NCBI GenBank assembly: GCA_963793335.1
Contig: CAWBZS010000001.1
Span: 310,001-374,000 of the forward strand
Source of the DNA: Sva-07 sp963793335
GTDB lineage: Bacteria; Actinomycetota; Acidimicrobiia; Acidimicrobiales; Ilumatobacteraceae
Direction: 5' to 3'
Length of the DNA: 64,000 nucleotides
The notes beneath the pieces are model-generated. The model did no database searches, was not told the origin of the DNA, and was given only the letters and a program-made list of their open reading frames with translations. How positions within the stretch are numbered: the stretch's first letter is position 1; the number at the start of each line of letters is the position of its first letter. Made by a program: the position numbers and the translations under genes. Shown here piece after piece: positions 8,779 to 21,023 of this stretch.

Positions 8779-9063
8779 TCAGCGCCGCTGCTCGGCGACG
8801 AGGTCGCTCACCGTACCCTTCGACTTGATCCGGCGCTTCGGCACATGACGACGCGCACTGTTCTCGGGCGCACGTACTATCCCGGCGGCGACGAGTTCGG
8901 CGAGGTGGTCGTGCGCAGCGCCAAGCGATGACAGCCGGGCAACGGGACGGCCGCGATCGGTGACAATGACCTCTTCACCTTTTCGAACGCGGTCGATGTA
9001 TCCGCTGAGCCCATTCTTCAGCTCCCGGATACCGACCTCCGAGCTCGATGTAGCTACGTTCAT
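8779..9063 (-). CDS. Phd/YefM-family antitoxin
   Basis: 94 residues from the ATG at 9063; a GTG seven codons upstream (9084) is the alternative start. VGIRELKNGLSGYIDRVRKGEEVIVTDRGRPVARL is the standard Phd/YefM DNA-binding domain, here partnered with a PIN toxin. The C-terminal part (about 55-94) is basic and should bind the toxin. Neither start has a strong ribosome binding site. Autorepression is likely from the paired palindromes at the start codon. Confidence 0.9.
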   Translation of the reverse strand: MNVATSSSEVGIRELKNGLSGYIDRVRKGEEVIVTDRGRPVARLSSLGAAHDHLAELVAAGIVRAPENSARRHVPKRRIKSKGTVSDLVAEQRR

Positions 9064-9080
9064 CAACTCAGTGTAGCTAC
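9050..9080 (-). promoter_or_regulatory. Paired GTAGCTAC palindromes at the antitoxin start
   Basis: The 8-bp palindrome GTAGCTAC occurs twice, at 9050-9057 and 9073-9080, 23 bases apart centre to centre (about two helical turns). One copy is just upstream of the preferred ATG and one is inside codons 3-5. Phd/YefM antitoxins typically repress their own promoter through paired short palindromes, so this is the probable operator. Confidence 0.62.
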
Positions 9081-9246
9081 ACACAACCGTCTCGTCGTCT
9101 GACTTGCGCAGGCCTCAGCGCCGCAGCGTCATGCAACTCGTGGACGGCCGACCAGCGACAAGCCGACTCTCACCCTGAACGTCGACTCTTCGGTCGGTCA
9201 TGCCCGGAACCGGAACTGGAAGCGAGCCGGCCACTGTCGGGTGCTG

Positions 9247-12200
9247 CTACGTCAGGGTGAAGCGGGCGGTGAGGTCGGTTGACGCGGTGCCATCACCCAC
9301 CCGGACGGTGATCACCACCTCACCCGTCGGCGCCGCAGCGGGGAACTGAATCCGAAACGTGCTCCCGGAGACTCCCAAGAACTGCGCCGCCGAGTCGGCA
9401 ACCGCGGCGCGGCTGACCGGGGACGGGTCGCCGGTCGGCGGCGCAACACCACCGATCGTGGTGACCTGCGGAACCCGATCGATCGGCGCAGGGACCAGCA
9501 CGAAGCCCTCGTCACCGTGGGCGAGCGTGGTGACGACAGCGGAGGTGGGCAACGCACCAGCCCGCAGCGGCAGTGTGTCGACCACCCGAGCGGAGAAGCG
9601 GCGCACCGGGATGTGCACATCGCGGCTCAGGTGCATGCCTGCGAAGGCGAGCCCACCCGACGCATACGCGCCGGCCACCGCTGCGTGGAATCGGCTGACC
9701 TCGACCTCGACCGAATCCGGCGACGCACCGACCCCCAGGAGCCGGGCCAAGCCATCGGTGCCCACAGCCGGCCCGTTCGGATCGGTCAGCGCCAAGCGGT
9801 AGGTGCGAGCGCCGTTCGGGGTCACCACAACCTGCGCTCGCTGGAACGGGATCAATGTGACGACGTCGCTCGTTCCTGGCGTCGTGTCGTCGACGGTCTG
9901 ACCCGCCACCGTGACCGTGACGTCGGTGGCGGTGACGTCGAAGAACAGTTCCTGGGCCTCTTCGTTGAATGCATCGAGCGAGTCGTCGAAGATGGCGTCG
10001 TCGACGGTGGTGACACGATGGTCGCCGGGTCGGGTGAACGACACGTAGGCACTGATCATGCGCTCGGTGCGTGGCCGTTCTGGCACTCGACCGAGGTCCG
10101 ACGGGCGGAAACCGATCGGATCTGTGGGAGGCAGCGGCGGCGTCGCCGCCGTCGGAACTCCACGAGCGACCAAGCGTGGGTCGTCGTCTCGCACGGTGAA
10201 GGCTTCAGCGACCGCACGACCCGGCTCCCCCGCCGCTGCACCGGCAACGAACCCGCCGTTGGGGGCGTTGACGGCACCCCCACCCGTGCGGTCGGGCATC
10301 GTGCGAATCAGTTCGTTGTTCACCACCAGATTTCCAGCGGCGTCTCGGACGTTGTCGAGATGAACGCCGGGGGCGTCGAGCCGGGAGCGCTCGACGTAGG
10401 ACTGCCCGCGGAACACCGACCACAATCGGTAGCGCGCGATGTCTCCGACGACCATGCGGTAGCGGGCGTAGCCATCATCGGTTCGTTCGCCGAAGAGACG
10501 CCCCAGTGGCGAGTAGAGGTCGCCGCTCTCCTCTGATGCCTCCTGCTCGACTGCAGTCTCATGCGATGTCTTCTCCCGGAAGAGGCGACCCCACCACAGG
10601 TACCCGAACGGCAAGAGGCTGAAATTCTGGGTGCCGAGTAGCCAGCGCATCACACGCAACAGCCAGCGCGCCCAGTCTTCATCGGGGTCGACGGCGTACT
10701 CGATCTGCCCGTACGGATCGAAGATCCACTTCATCCACCCCATGCCCATCTCGACCATCAGCGCCGAGTCGAGATTCCCGAGCGGGTCGCTGGCGCCGAT
10801 CTTGGCGATGCGAAGCGACACCTCGCCGCCCGTGATCGGAATCGGGTCGAGCAACTCGACAGCGCTGCCGGTGACCGCGATGACATCGGTGCGGTCGGGG
10901 CTGCGGTCGCCGTATCGGATCACGACACGATCTTCGGCACCGAGTTGCAGGGTGTCGTCACCCGCAGCGGCGACCTCGATCACATGTGGGTTCGTCGGGT
11001 CGACCGTGGCCGGGTAGTAGTCGTACCAGTCGCTGTCGGGCTCGTGGGTGTCGTACATCGCGGTCTGTACATCGCCGGTGAAGCTCACGCCTTCGGTGAG
11101 GGTGATCACACTCGCGGTGCGGGTCATCGTGCGAACCACGGTGTTGTCACCCTGGCGAACGACCACCGTGCCCGTTGCTTTGATGCGAGCGATGTCGTCC
11201 GGATTCGTCAACGACAACGCTCCGCCGCCGTCGAGCACGGTGGCAGGGTACAACTCACCTGAGCCCCCGATCGCCCGTCCGAGGCCGTAGAAGGCCTTGC
11301 CGATCAGCCAGAAGATGCCGCCCCACGTCGTCCCGGCGGTGGCGTTCATCAGGCCGCCGTGGGTGAGCAACTGGAGCCCGGCATAGAACCCGTCGAACAC
11401 CGAGTTCTGCTGCTTCTTGCGCACACTCACGGCGCCGAGCGCTGGGCTTGCGCCCTCGGGACCTCGCACCTCGAACATGTCGCCGCTCGCCGAGTGAACC
11501 GTGAACTGCGTGCGTCGCGAACCCTGGACCACCTGCACGGTGTCGCCGCGCTCGATCGACACCCCGGCGGTGTCGGCCAGGGTGAGGTTCCACCGGTCTG
11601 CCGTGCCCGTTTCGAGGGTGCCGGCCAGGAATGCGGAGTACTCGGGCAGTTCGGTGTCGGTGGCCAGGATCCCTGGCAACTCCATGGCAAGCATCGGGAA
11701 TGCGTTGAACCAGAGCGGGCCCCACCGCGCATATTGCAACGTGTGGGTGAGTTCGTGGTCGGTGAGCGACTGGCTCCGATCGACCTCGGTGGTTTCGTCC
11801 TCGGGGACGAGCAGGGTCCCCGGCCCGATGGTGCCAACGGTGGTCGCACCGGTGGCGGTGTACGCCACCGCCACGATGCTTTCGCCCGCAGCGGTGCCGA
11901 GCGCGCCGACCGCGCCGTCCAGCAGCAGCGCGCCACCGTCGAGCGCCAGTGTGGTGACGAATCGATCGTCGAGATGGGTCAGCAGGGCCACGTCGACGCC
12001 GGACGCGGAGAACGCTTCGCTGCAGGTGATCTCGATGGGTTGCGCACTGGCGGTATCGATCGTGGTGGGGTGCGTGACCGTGCCGTCGACGATGCCGACC
12101 GCGCCACGGATCAGCGCGTTCGCGTTCCACACCGAGAACGTTGCGGTCGACGTGGCACCCGAGCCGGTCCGCGTGCCATCGATGCCGAGGAATGGCCCAC

Positions 12201-15200
12201 CCGTCGCCGGGTCGGCGGTGATCACGTGTTGCGCCATGATCGCGTCGCCGGGGGTGAGCACTGGACCGTCGACCAGCGTGAGCCGACCGCCTGCTGCCGA
12301 GCCGACGCGGTGCCACGTCGTGAGACCCCCCGCCCGCGTGGTCACCGCGACCAGGTCGCCGACGACGAAGCGGGGGAACGGCACGCGGACCGGCGTGCCA
12401 GCCAGGTCGATGGTCGGCTCGACGAGGACTTCGTCGGCGGCGGTGGCCGACCCGAGGTATGCGTGTCCCGATGCCACGAGACCGACCAACCGAAGATCGG
12501 AGGCCGACAGATCGAACGATCCGGTGAATGTCGCCGAGACCCGCACGGTGCGGATCACCGCCGGCACCGTGCCGACGAGTACCGGTCGGCTCGGTCGGAT
12601 GCCGGGCCCAGTCGCTGCCACAGTGGTGGAGATCACCCCAGCGACCACATCGACGGCAGTCAGCGGCGGTGAGGCCGCCCCGGTCGGTGGATCACCGACC
12701 ACTTTCGCCAGGTATACGGCGGGCGCAGCAGCGAACGGGGCCGGATCGTCGACCACGAGCGCCATCACATCGGCGCGGGTGAGGCCCCGAATCGTGGTGC
12801 CGGCTGTCGTCAGCCGTTCCACGGTGAACGGGGCTGCACCGGCCATCGGGCGGTCGACGATGACCACGTCGTGGGCGGGTGCCCCGGTGACCAGGCGAAC
12901 GTGTTCGACCGGGCCGGACCGGCAGTGAACCGCCGTCATCGCGGTGCTGCCGTCGGGGGCCGACCCGGCAACGAGTGGCGCGTAGGTGAGCACCGAGGCC
13001 ACCTCGGCGGCGTCGGTGCGGGCCCCGATCGACGTGCCGGCGGTTGCCGCCCGATAGGTGATGACGCCAGCACCGGAGATCGTGGCGGGAAGCGCAACGT
13101 CGAGCACGATCTCGGAGGCACCGGCGTGTCCATCTACGCGTACCGCCAGGTCGACCCCTCCACCGCTGACGATGCCGGTGGTACCGACCCCCGGACGGCT
13201 GGCCGCACCGACATCGAGGTTGGCCCCAGCGACCGTGACCGGGATCGACGAGGGCGACACCGTTGCGAGTGACACCGCGATCGGGCCGCCGAAGCCGGCG
13301 GGAAGCGGACGATCGAGCGGTAGCTGCGCCTGGAGCGTCGCGATGCGTGCCGTGGTGGTATCGCCCGGTGTGGCGCTGCTCGTCACTGCCACGAGGTCGT
13401 TTGCGGCGTACGTGACCGAGGTTCCGCGGACATCGAGCGAGTTCGTCGGACCGCCGACACCGTGACTCTGCGGCATGCCTGCGGAGGCGACCTCGGTCAT
13501 CGACAGGCCCGCCGTTGCGAAGGCGCTGAGTTCCACGTCGAGCTGGACCCGTTGCGCGGTGGCGACCGCCACAACGGCGACGACCTCGGCGACCATGAGG
13601 TTGGTCGTCTCCTCCACCACCACTCGATCACCTGCACCGAGCCCGGTCGAGGAGGCGGCGGTGAGGAACGAGCGGTCTTCGAGCGTGCCCGCGCCGACGT
13701 TCGCTGCTTCCAGTTCGGTCATCGGGCAGTCGAGGTCGTAGCGGGTGTCGACCAGCCGGTTGTCGAGGTGGACACCACCGGTCGGGAACCAAGGCGTCAA
13801 CGCTCCTGGGGCGACCGGAACGCCCACGCCACCGTGGCGCGACCAATCGATCGGGCCGTTGTTCAACCATGGGGTCGCCGCCCGGCTCATCGATCTCAGC
13901 AGGACGGTCGGTGATCCGGTGGGCGTGATCGCCAGGACCGTTCCGTAGTGCGACGGCACGAACACCCCGCCGGGATCGATGACCTCGCCCCGCTCCAGCT
14001 CTGCAAACTCATGATCGGGAGACCACACGATGTGCTGGGTCGTGAACGCACGCCCGCCCGTGATCGCATTGATGATGCCACCGCGACGCACCCCGAAGCC
14101 TCCGTGGCGATCACTCGCCATCAGGCCGGTCGAGCTGAAGAAGTCGTAGTCGATGTCGGCGCCGAGTGCCTTGGCGGGAGCGACGATGAGGCTGGCGAAC
14201 ATGTTGAACCACCAGTCGATCCCGAAGAACGACAGGAGGTTGTTCTGGAACGACCAGGTGAGGTCGGACACGATCAGGCCGGCGGAGACACCACCGGTCG
14301 GGTCGGCGCGCCCGATCGGGTCACCGCGACACACCTCGTATGGCGACCGCGGGTCGAGCTCGGCCACCAATGGGCCGTCGTAGATGTCGTCGCCTCGCTC
14401 CCCCATCCGCCGGGGATCGTCGTCGCTCCCGTCGAGCGGGTCGGGCTCGCAGAACGCACCGCAGACCGGATCGAGGCGGCGCAGCGGCAGGTGAACCAAC
14501 CCGCCGTGGACCTGGCCGCCGAACAGTCCGGGTACGCCGGGTTGCGTGAGCAGACCTTCGCCAAAGGCGTCGCGCGGGACCCGCGTCACCGAATCGCTGG
14601 CGATCACGCGCACCGGCGTGGCCGACGGGTCGAGGCTGTACACCTGCGCGAGCGGTGCTCCGACGGGGCCGTCGATGCGTCCCAGGCAGCGGCTGCCGTC
14701 CCAGATGTAGATGTGGCGAACGCCGCCCGACTCACCACGCGTCGCCCAGCACCGTCCAGCGTCGTCGATGTGATCGTGCAGCGGCCTGCCGGCACCGTGG
14801 CGTACGCCGTCGGCGGCGTAGGTGTGGTGCACGGTGACGCCCTGCTCAGCAACCGAGCGAACGCGCCCATCGCTGGTGCCACCGATCGAGCGACTCCGGT
14901 GTGGGCCGATCACCTGGCTCAGGCCGACGTCGTCGTAGCCGTACATCCAGCGGTGCGCCACCGGTGCGGGATCATGACCTCCCGGCAGGCAGGCGATCAC
15001 CCGACCGGCATCGTCGCGCCGAACCACGACGCCGTCGACTTCGGTGAGCCGCGTCGCCGTCCCACCGGTAGTGCTCATCCCACTGCACTCCTGCCGCCGT
15101 CACGTGACGAACCATGCCGTCGGCGACCCGTTCCTCCCTGGTGGTGCACACTCCGGCCCAGTGCCAGACACCGGCATCGTCGACCGTAAGGTAGGTGCGG

Positions 15201-15352
15201 CCAGCCCCCGCAACACCCGTCGGCGCGCCGCTCGATCGATCCCGGGTGAATTCGAGGGTGCCGCCACGGGGGATCACGAGCCGCGTCGTCGTGACGTCTG
15301 GCGCGGCGTCGGTTCGTGCGCCCAGCGAGCTGGAGTCGTCGATCAATGTCAT
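9247..15352 (-). CDS. Giant RHS-type protein with HELTH zincin motif
   Basis: About 2,030 residues if one extra base near 15,040 is allowed for: the first ~105 residues run to HYRWDGD, the classic RHS/YD-repeat motif, and the rest continues in the next frame with LTEVDGVVVRRDDAGRV. Residues ~1-360 are YD/RHS-core-like, ending GRADPTGG. Then come long beta-rich stretches, a zinc-protease-like LTDHELTHTLQ (about 1,196-1,206), a hydrophobic GIFWLIGKAFYGL (about 1,350) and a beta-sandwich-like C-terminus. It is the last gene of the tail cluster, with ATGA overlap to the gene before it. By position and size it is a probable effector or fibre of the injection machine; the protease activity is inference from the motif only. 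Confidence 0.7.
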
Positions 15353-18300
15353 CAGCCCACCCCCACCGAAACTGACCCGGAAGCCGAGCCCGACGATGCG
15401 CTGAAACGGATCGACTCGAGGAGGTTCACCACTTCGGTCCGCACCGCTTCGATCAGGATCGTGATCGCGTCGGCGATCTCTGGCGTGAGCGCGTTGACGG
15501 CGTCGAGCATTCCCTGAACGTCGAGGGCGCGCAATTCGTCGCCGACCGCTTCGAGTTCCGTGCCGACGCCTTCGAGCGCATTGACCGGCAGGATGTCGCC
15601 GAGTCGGGCGACCTGGGTACCGAGGCCGCTGAGGTCGGGAAGCAGACCGACGGGTCGAGACCGCGGATCGAAGCAGCGACGCCGACGATGAGCGCGTCGA
15701 GTTCGCCAGCGAGAACGAGTGGGTCGTAGGCGGCCACTGCTGCTCTCACCTGTGCATGGATCTCGCCCAATTCGTCGGCCAGTCGACCGGGATCGAGCAG
15801 CGCCAGCTCCTCTCGGACCACATCGAGCACCCCGAGGAACCGTTGCATCAGCGTGCCGGGGTTGAACGTGTCGATCAGACTTCGGATCCGGGTGTCGAGC
15901 ACCGCGGAGTTCGGCCTCCGCGGCGGTGAGGAACCCCGGTGTGGCATCGAGGACGACGGCGAGCAGCGCATCGAATTCGAGAGCGATCGGCTCGGGGTCG
16001 AGTGCGGCGAGCAGTGCATCGACGTCGCTCAGCAACGCGCTCGGCAGGACAGCGTCCAAGAGTTGCGCGACCGCGTCGAGGTCGTCGGCCACCGCACCGC
16101 TCAAGGTCGCCGCAGCGCTGGCGCACCGCTCGGCCACCAGCGCACGCTCGCCGTCGAGCGATCGTTCGAGCGGACCGGGCCCCGCCGATGCGAGCAACGC
16201 GAACGAGACGTCCACGTCGAACCCGTCGGCACTGAGGACGGCTGACCCCTGCAGCGCCAACTGGGCGTCGACCTGCGCAGCAGCGATCGGCGCCAGCACC
16301 GCATCGAGTGCGGTCTCTGCAGTGGTGTGCAACCCAATCACCTGGTGACGCACGGCTCGCAACATGCCAGCCGACCCGGTGAGCAGCTCGTCGACCGAGG
16401 TGAGGACCTCGCTCGCTGCGCTGTCGTCGAGCGCCGCCAGCGCCTCGCGCAACTTGGCGGGCAGGAATCCGACCAGTCGAACGATGTCGCCGGGTCGCAG
16501 GTCGTCCGGGGGGTCCTCGACGAGCGGTCGTCGAGGCACTGCCCGCTGGAGGCGTCGTCGCCGACGGCCCCACCGCCTGACGCGCCGGCTCGGCCGCTGC
16601 ACGGGCTGCCGCCTCGCCCGCCTGTGAGGTCACGTCGGCGGCACGCGTCGCCATCGTCGCAGGGTCGGGCACCGGGATACCGCCCAGGATCTCGCCGTAG
16701 AGGTCGATCGCCGGACGAAGAACCGTGCGCGGATGAACCAGGTCGACCGCGGCGAGGAGCTCGGCGTAGGCCTCGCCCGCCGGTGCGATCAGGTCGGTGA
16801 CCCGCACCGAGTCGAACACCGCCGCAGCATCGTCGAGCAGTGCGGTGACACCACCGGTCAGCGCGCCGATGTCGAGGGCCTCGATACTGGCGATCGCGTC
16901 GGCGAGCAGTGCTTCGAGGTCGGCGATCACATCGGCCGGGATCAACGACGTGACGGCCTCCGCCACCGCCTCGAGCCCGTCGCGCACCGTCGTGGCCACC
17001 TCCGACGGGATCTGGATCTGGGCCGCCACTTCGCGGAGCGGGTCGCCGATGGCGGCGTCGAGGTCGATCGACTCGAGCGTCGAGATGATCTGCTCGACAC
17101 CCTCGCGGAGCGCATCGGGTATCGGCGCGGTCGACAGCAGCGCGCCAACGTCCTCGCGCAACGTTTCGAGCGTGGCGGAGATCTCGTTCGCGGCGTCGAT
17201 GATCCCGGCGTTCTCGATGACGAGGGTGATCTCGTCGACCACCACCCGGAAGTCCTGCAGGCCGTCGACGGCCCGTTCGAGCACCTCCTGCGCCTGGGAC
17301 GCAACCGCATCGATCGCCGCGGTGATCGAGGAGAGCGCTCGCGATCTGGTCGATCGCGTCGGTGACGACCGTCTCGACCTCGGTGACGGCGGCTTGCACG
17401 AGGGCTGCGGGGTCGGCGTCGGCGAGCACCGATGACAGGTCGTTCAGCGCACTGCGAACGCTGTCGATCGGTGCATCGAGGTCGGCATCGGCAATCGCGC
17501 TCGCCGCAGCCCCGATGGCCTGGCTGACGTCGAGGCGCAGCGGCCGAATCGGGATCTCTCGCAGGAGGTCGCGCACCCACTGCTTGACGACGTCCACCGA
17601 TGCGTCGACGCCCGCCAGCAGCACGTCTCGCGCCGTCGCCTCGACCGTGTCGAGCATCTCGTCGACGAACTCCATCGCCATCGTCGGGTCGATCGATTCG
17701 ACGGTGCCGCGGAAGCTGGCGATCATCGAACGCCAACCGTCGAGCAGTTCGAACACCGTCTCGTCGGCGCCCGAGAGCGCACCACGCAGATCGGTCACAA
17801 CCGCTGCGGAGTCGCCGAGGCTGATCCCAGACACCGCGCTGGCCATCGCCCGCATCGCATTCGCCAGCTGCCCGATCGTGGCGGTTCGCACCTGATCGAG
17901 CGTGGCCAGCGCCTGTTGCACTGCGACGACGTCGCCGGCGTCGGCAGCGATCTGGACCTGACCGAATGCGGAGATCAGCCCGGTGCTCAGATCGGGGTCG
18001 ATACTGACCGAAGCGAATCGGGCGTTCAGTCCTTCGGCCCACACCCTGGTGGCGTCGATGGCACCAGTCGGAAAGGGGATGATGATCTCGAGCGCCGGAG
18101 CGAGCAGCGCTGCGGGATCATCGGGCAGGCCCTGCTCGACCGACTGGATCAGGGCGCGGAATCGCGCGAGTTCGCCACTGACGATCGTCGCATGGTCGCC
18201 GAAGGTCTGGCCGACCAGGTCGAGTGCGGCTCCCGCGGTGACTCCCCCGCTCGCCGAACCGCCGCCGCCCACACCGCCGAGGTCGATCGCGGCTGGATCG

Positions 18301-18626
18301 CCGGTGAACATGGCAACGATGCCGCTGATCAGCCGCGCCGCCGTGGTGACCGCGTCGATGTACTCGGCGATCGGCACGTCGCCGAGGTCGACCTGTTCGA
18401 CCATCGAGCGCAGCACCTCGACGATGGGCGCCACCAACGCTTCGGGATCATCGATGCTGGCAACGGCGACATCGATGGCCGTGCCCATGTCGCCGAGCAC
18501 CGTGGTGACCGCACCGTCGCCGATCAACGTGGTGATCGAATCGAGTTCGAGGACCGACGCGATCTCGATCTTGCCGTCGACGATGCCCGAGAGGTCGAGT
18601 GCCTGGAGGTCGTCGAGCAGGGTCAT
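15352..18626 (-). CDS. Long helical repeat-like protein of the tail cluster
   Basis: About 1,090 residues when read across three or four frame breaks (near 17,300, 16,590, 15,890 and 15,660). Start MTLLDDLQALDLSG, end GSASGSVSVGVG. It is almost all Ala/Leu/Asp/Val amphipathic helix, for example AVAQLLDAVLPSALLSDVDA, without a catalytic motif, signal peptide or clear membrane segment; the short GGVGGGGSASGG linker near residue 120 is the main interruption. No family recognised. Tape-measure proteins are also long and helical, and no other candidate is seen, but a downstream position after the baseplate genes is unusual for one. Both ends overlap neighbours by ATGA. Confidence 0.6.
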
Positions 18627-20132
18627 GGCGCGAATTCCATGACGGCGTTCGAGATCGAGACCGTGCAGAACTGGTCGGTGTCGACCGACCACGAGTTGGT
18701 TCCGGCCAATGCGACGCCCATCGACACGGTTTCGGTGCCGGTGAGCGCAATCCCGTGTCCACCAACGACCACCCGCTCGCCCTCAGGCTTCACGGTGACA
18801 GCGATGCGCAGCAAGGGTTCAGGGTCGGCGATCCATCCGAATGCGCCGAGCGCGATGCGCTGAGACCAACGCGGACTTGACGATCGACCAGCAGTGGCTC
18901 GTTGAAGTCGAACCACACCACCATGGGGTACTTGCGGCCACTCGGCGCCTCGATACCCGCCACCGTGGCGGTCCGACCGAGTACATCGAGCGACAGATCG
19001 GTGTCGCCGAACGGCCAACCGACCACGCCCAGCCGGGCGATGTACTGGTCGCGAAGCGCATCGGAGGGCAGCTCGCGGACGACCGCTGTGTTGCGCACCG
19101 TCGGGCCGCCCAAGCCGGCATCGGTGGTCGGCAGCGCATCGGACAGTGGGTGCAGATGCCATACCGTGGTGGGTCACCGCGAGGTCGGCCCGTCGTGGTC
19201 GACGGAACGCGACCTGGTTCGGGTGCCGGGACCCCAATCGATGCGGGTGAGCCGGTCGCCTCGACACTCAGCCGGTCGCCGAACGCTCGCTCGATCCGGC
19301 CGCTCGTGCTCCACGACACCGCGGCCGAGCCAACGATGTCCGATCGCACCGTCACCGTTGCGGTCGGGGCCGTGTGGGCCACGGCACCGTCGAGATGGCG
19401 CTGCACCGCGGCGGACAGGTCGAAGATCGTACGGGCGACGATGGGCCCCGCCGTGGCGTACGTTTCGGCACCGTCGGGTCCATCGATGTGCAGCCCGACG
19501 GGGCAGGGAACCGCCGACATCCGCACGTCGCCGTAGGAGATGTACTGCGAAACGAACTCCTCCGGGAGGTCACCGGTGACCACGGTGACCTTGAACCGGT
19601 CACCGACCACGTCAGGCAGCGAGAGGCGTGAACCGCTCAGTGATCCGCCGGTCAACTGCGCCGGCAATGCCCGCTTCCTCCCGAGTGCCGGGACGGCGAT
19701 GATCGGGGCGAGTTCCTGCCCGCCGACGATCGGCGTCAGCACGAGACGATGACCTGTGAGGTCGTCCGACGACGTGATGTCGATCGTGTCGTCGCCGTCG
19801 TGACGGCGAAGGTTCGGAATCTGCAGACTGCGCACCAGGAGGCCGGGCGTCGGCGAGATCACGGTGATCGACGACACCCGCTCCCGACCGGCCGCGACCA
19901 CACCGACATCACGTTCCCCACTCATCGTCGGGGTGACCGTGACGATCGAGGAGTCGATGCGCACCCCCGTGGCACCCTGAACCGCTCGCCAGCTCAACGC
20001 GAGGGCGGTTCCGGCTGGAGTCACATCGATCGGCGGCGACAGCACGTTCGACGCAAGGATGTCGCGAGCTGCTTGGACATCGATGCCGGTGAATTCGTCA
20101 GCGAACTCGCGACCTTCGAAGGCGAGCGTCAC
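18623..20132 (-). CDS. Beta-rich tail-cluster protein, family unknown
   Basis: About 500 residues with frame breaks between about 19,210 and 18,840. Start MTLAFEGREFADEFTG; end SISNAVMEFAP, whose stop overlaps the next ATG by four bases. Beta-prone throughout (TVTVRSDIVGSAAVSWSTSG; YPMVVWFDFNEPLLV), with no Cys-rich, catalytic or membrane motif. The region around WLxxVGWPFGDTDLSLDVLG-type strands suggests a structural jelly-roll or fibre-like subunit. Co-transcribed with unknown proteins on either side; a structural or appendage role is inferred from context only. Confidence 0.6.
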
Positions 20133-21019
20133 GACGCCACCACCAGGTCGAAACGGGCGAGCTCGAGACCGAGATGCTGGTTGCCGTCGTCGTCCTCGGC
20201 ATGAGCAGACACCACGAGATGGTCGACCGACGCCGAGGCCGACGGGGTGTAGCTCACGGTGCTCGAACCTGCAGCCACGCCGACGACATGGGTGCCGGCA
20301 GGACCAACTGCGCCGCCACTCAAGGTGCCGGCACCTGGGCCGCCGCCATCGTCGAAGAGCCCGAACGCAACCGATCCGAACGGCGCGGAGGCAACACCCA
20401 TCTCCGCGTCGAGATCGATCGTGCCCGTGGCCCCGAACGACAGTGTGAGCTCGACCGCAGCTCCTCCCGCGACCAGTCCAGCACTCACCTCGAGACGCAC
20501 CGGAAGACGGAATTCACGGACCAGCGCATGTTCGATCTCGCGTCCGGCTTCACCGACCTCGCCGACCGGCCAGAACCAGCCTTCACCGCGCAACGTGAGG
20601 TTCGGCTCAACGCCGACCTGACCGTCGCCGAGATGCAGCCAGTCGAGCCAGAACCCCTGGTCGGCGGGCTGCACGAGGAGTGCCGCAGATCGCATGCCGG
20701 GCTCGTGCAACTCGTACACCAGTGCGTCGATGCCGAGGAGCTGCTGTTGTCGATCGCCGCTCGTTTGCGGTTCGACGTCGATGCCGATCGTGACCGCGAG
20801 GCGCAGGACCCGCCGGAAGTCGTCGGAGCCCGGGACCACCTCGGGCCGCACCGACCCGAAGTCGGGATCGAGCGGAGCGATCGTGTCGATCCCGAGCCGC
20901 ACGACCGGCCCGCTCCCCTGTGGCGCGGCCTCCCCTCGTCGGCGCACCCGTCCGCCGAATGGTGCCGGCAGGCGCGCTCCGAGCACGTCGGAGAGTCGGG
21001 CTTCGAGCTCGCTCAGCAC
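20129..21019 (-). CDS. Beta-rich tail-cluster protein, family unknown
   Basis: About 296 residues from the GTG at 21019, four bases past the stop of the gene before; the open frame extends upstream to 21130 but that part overlaps the previous gene and is Ser/Pro/Arg-rich. Residues ~1-20 form a short helix (LSELEARLSDVLG). The rest is beta-rich with VRLGIDTIAPLDPDF, WLDWLHLGDGQVGVEPNL and a Gly-rich turn near 240. No domain recognised. Its last codons overlap the start at 20132, so it is translated with the next gene. Probably structural. Confidence 0.6.
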   Translation of the reverse strand: MLSELEARLSDVLGARLPAPFGGRVRRRGEAAPQGSGPVVRLGIDTIAPLDPDFGSVRPEVVPGSDDFRRVLRLAVTIGIDVEPQTSGDRQQQLLGIDALVYELHEPGMRSAALLVQPADQGFWLDWLHLGDGQVGVEPNLTLRGEGWFWPVGEVGEAGREIEHALVREFRLPVRLEVSAGLVAGGAAVELTLSFGATGTIDLDAEMGVASAPFGSVAFGLFDDGGGPGAGTLSGGAVGPAGTHVVGVAAGSSTVSYTPSASASVDHLVVSAHAEDDDGNQHLGLELARFDLVVAS

Positions 21020-21023
21020 ACGG

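Noticed and set aside
9085..9246. Second attachment site (partial tRNA-Leu copy) at the left end of the tail cluster
   Set aside because: Reading the gap gave no stretch similar to the tRNA 3' end.
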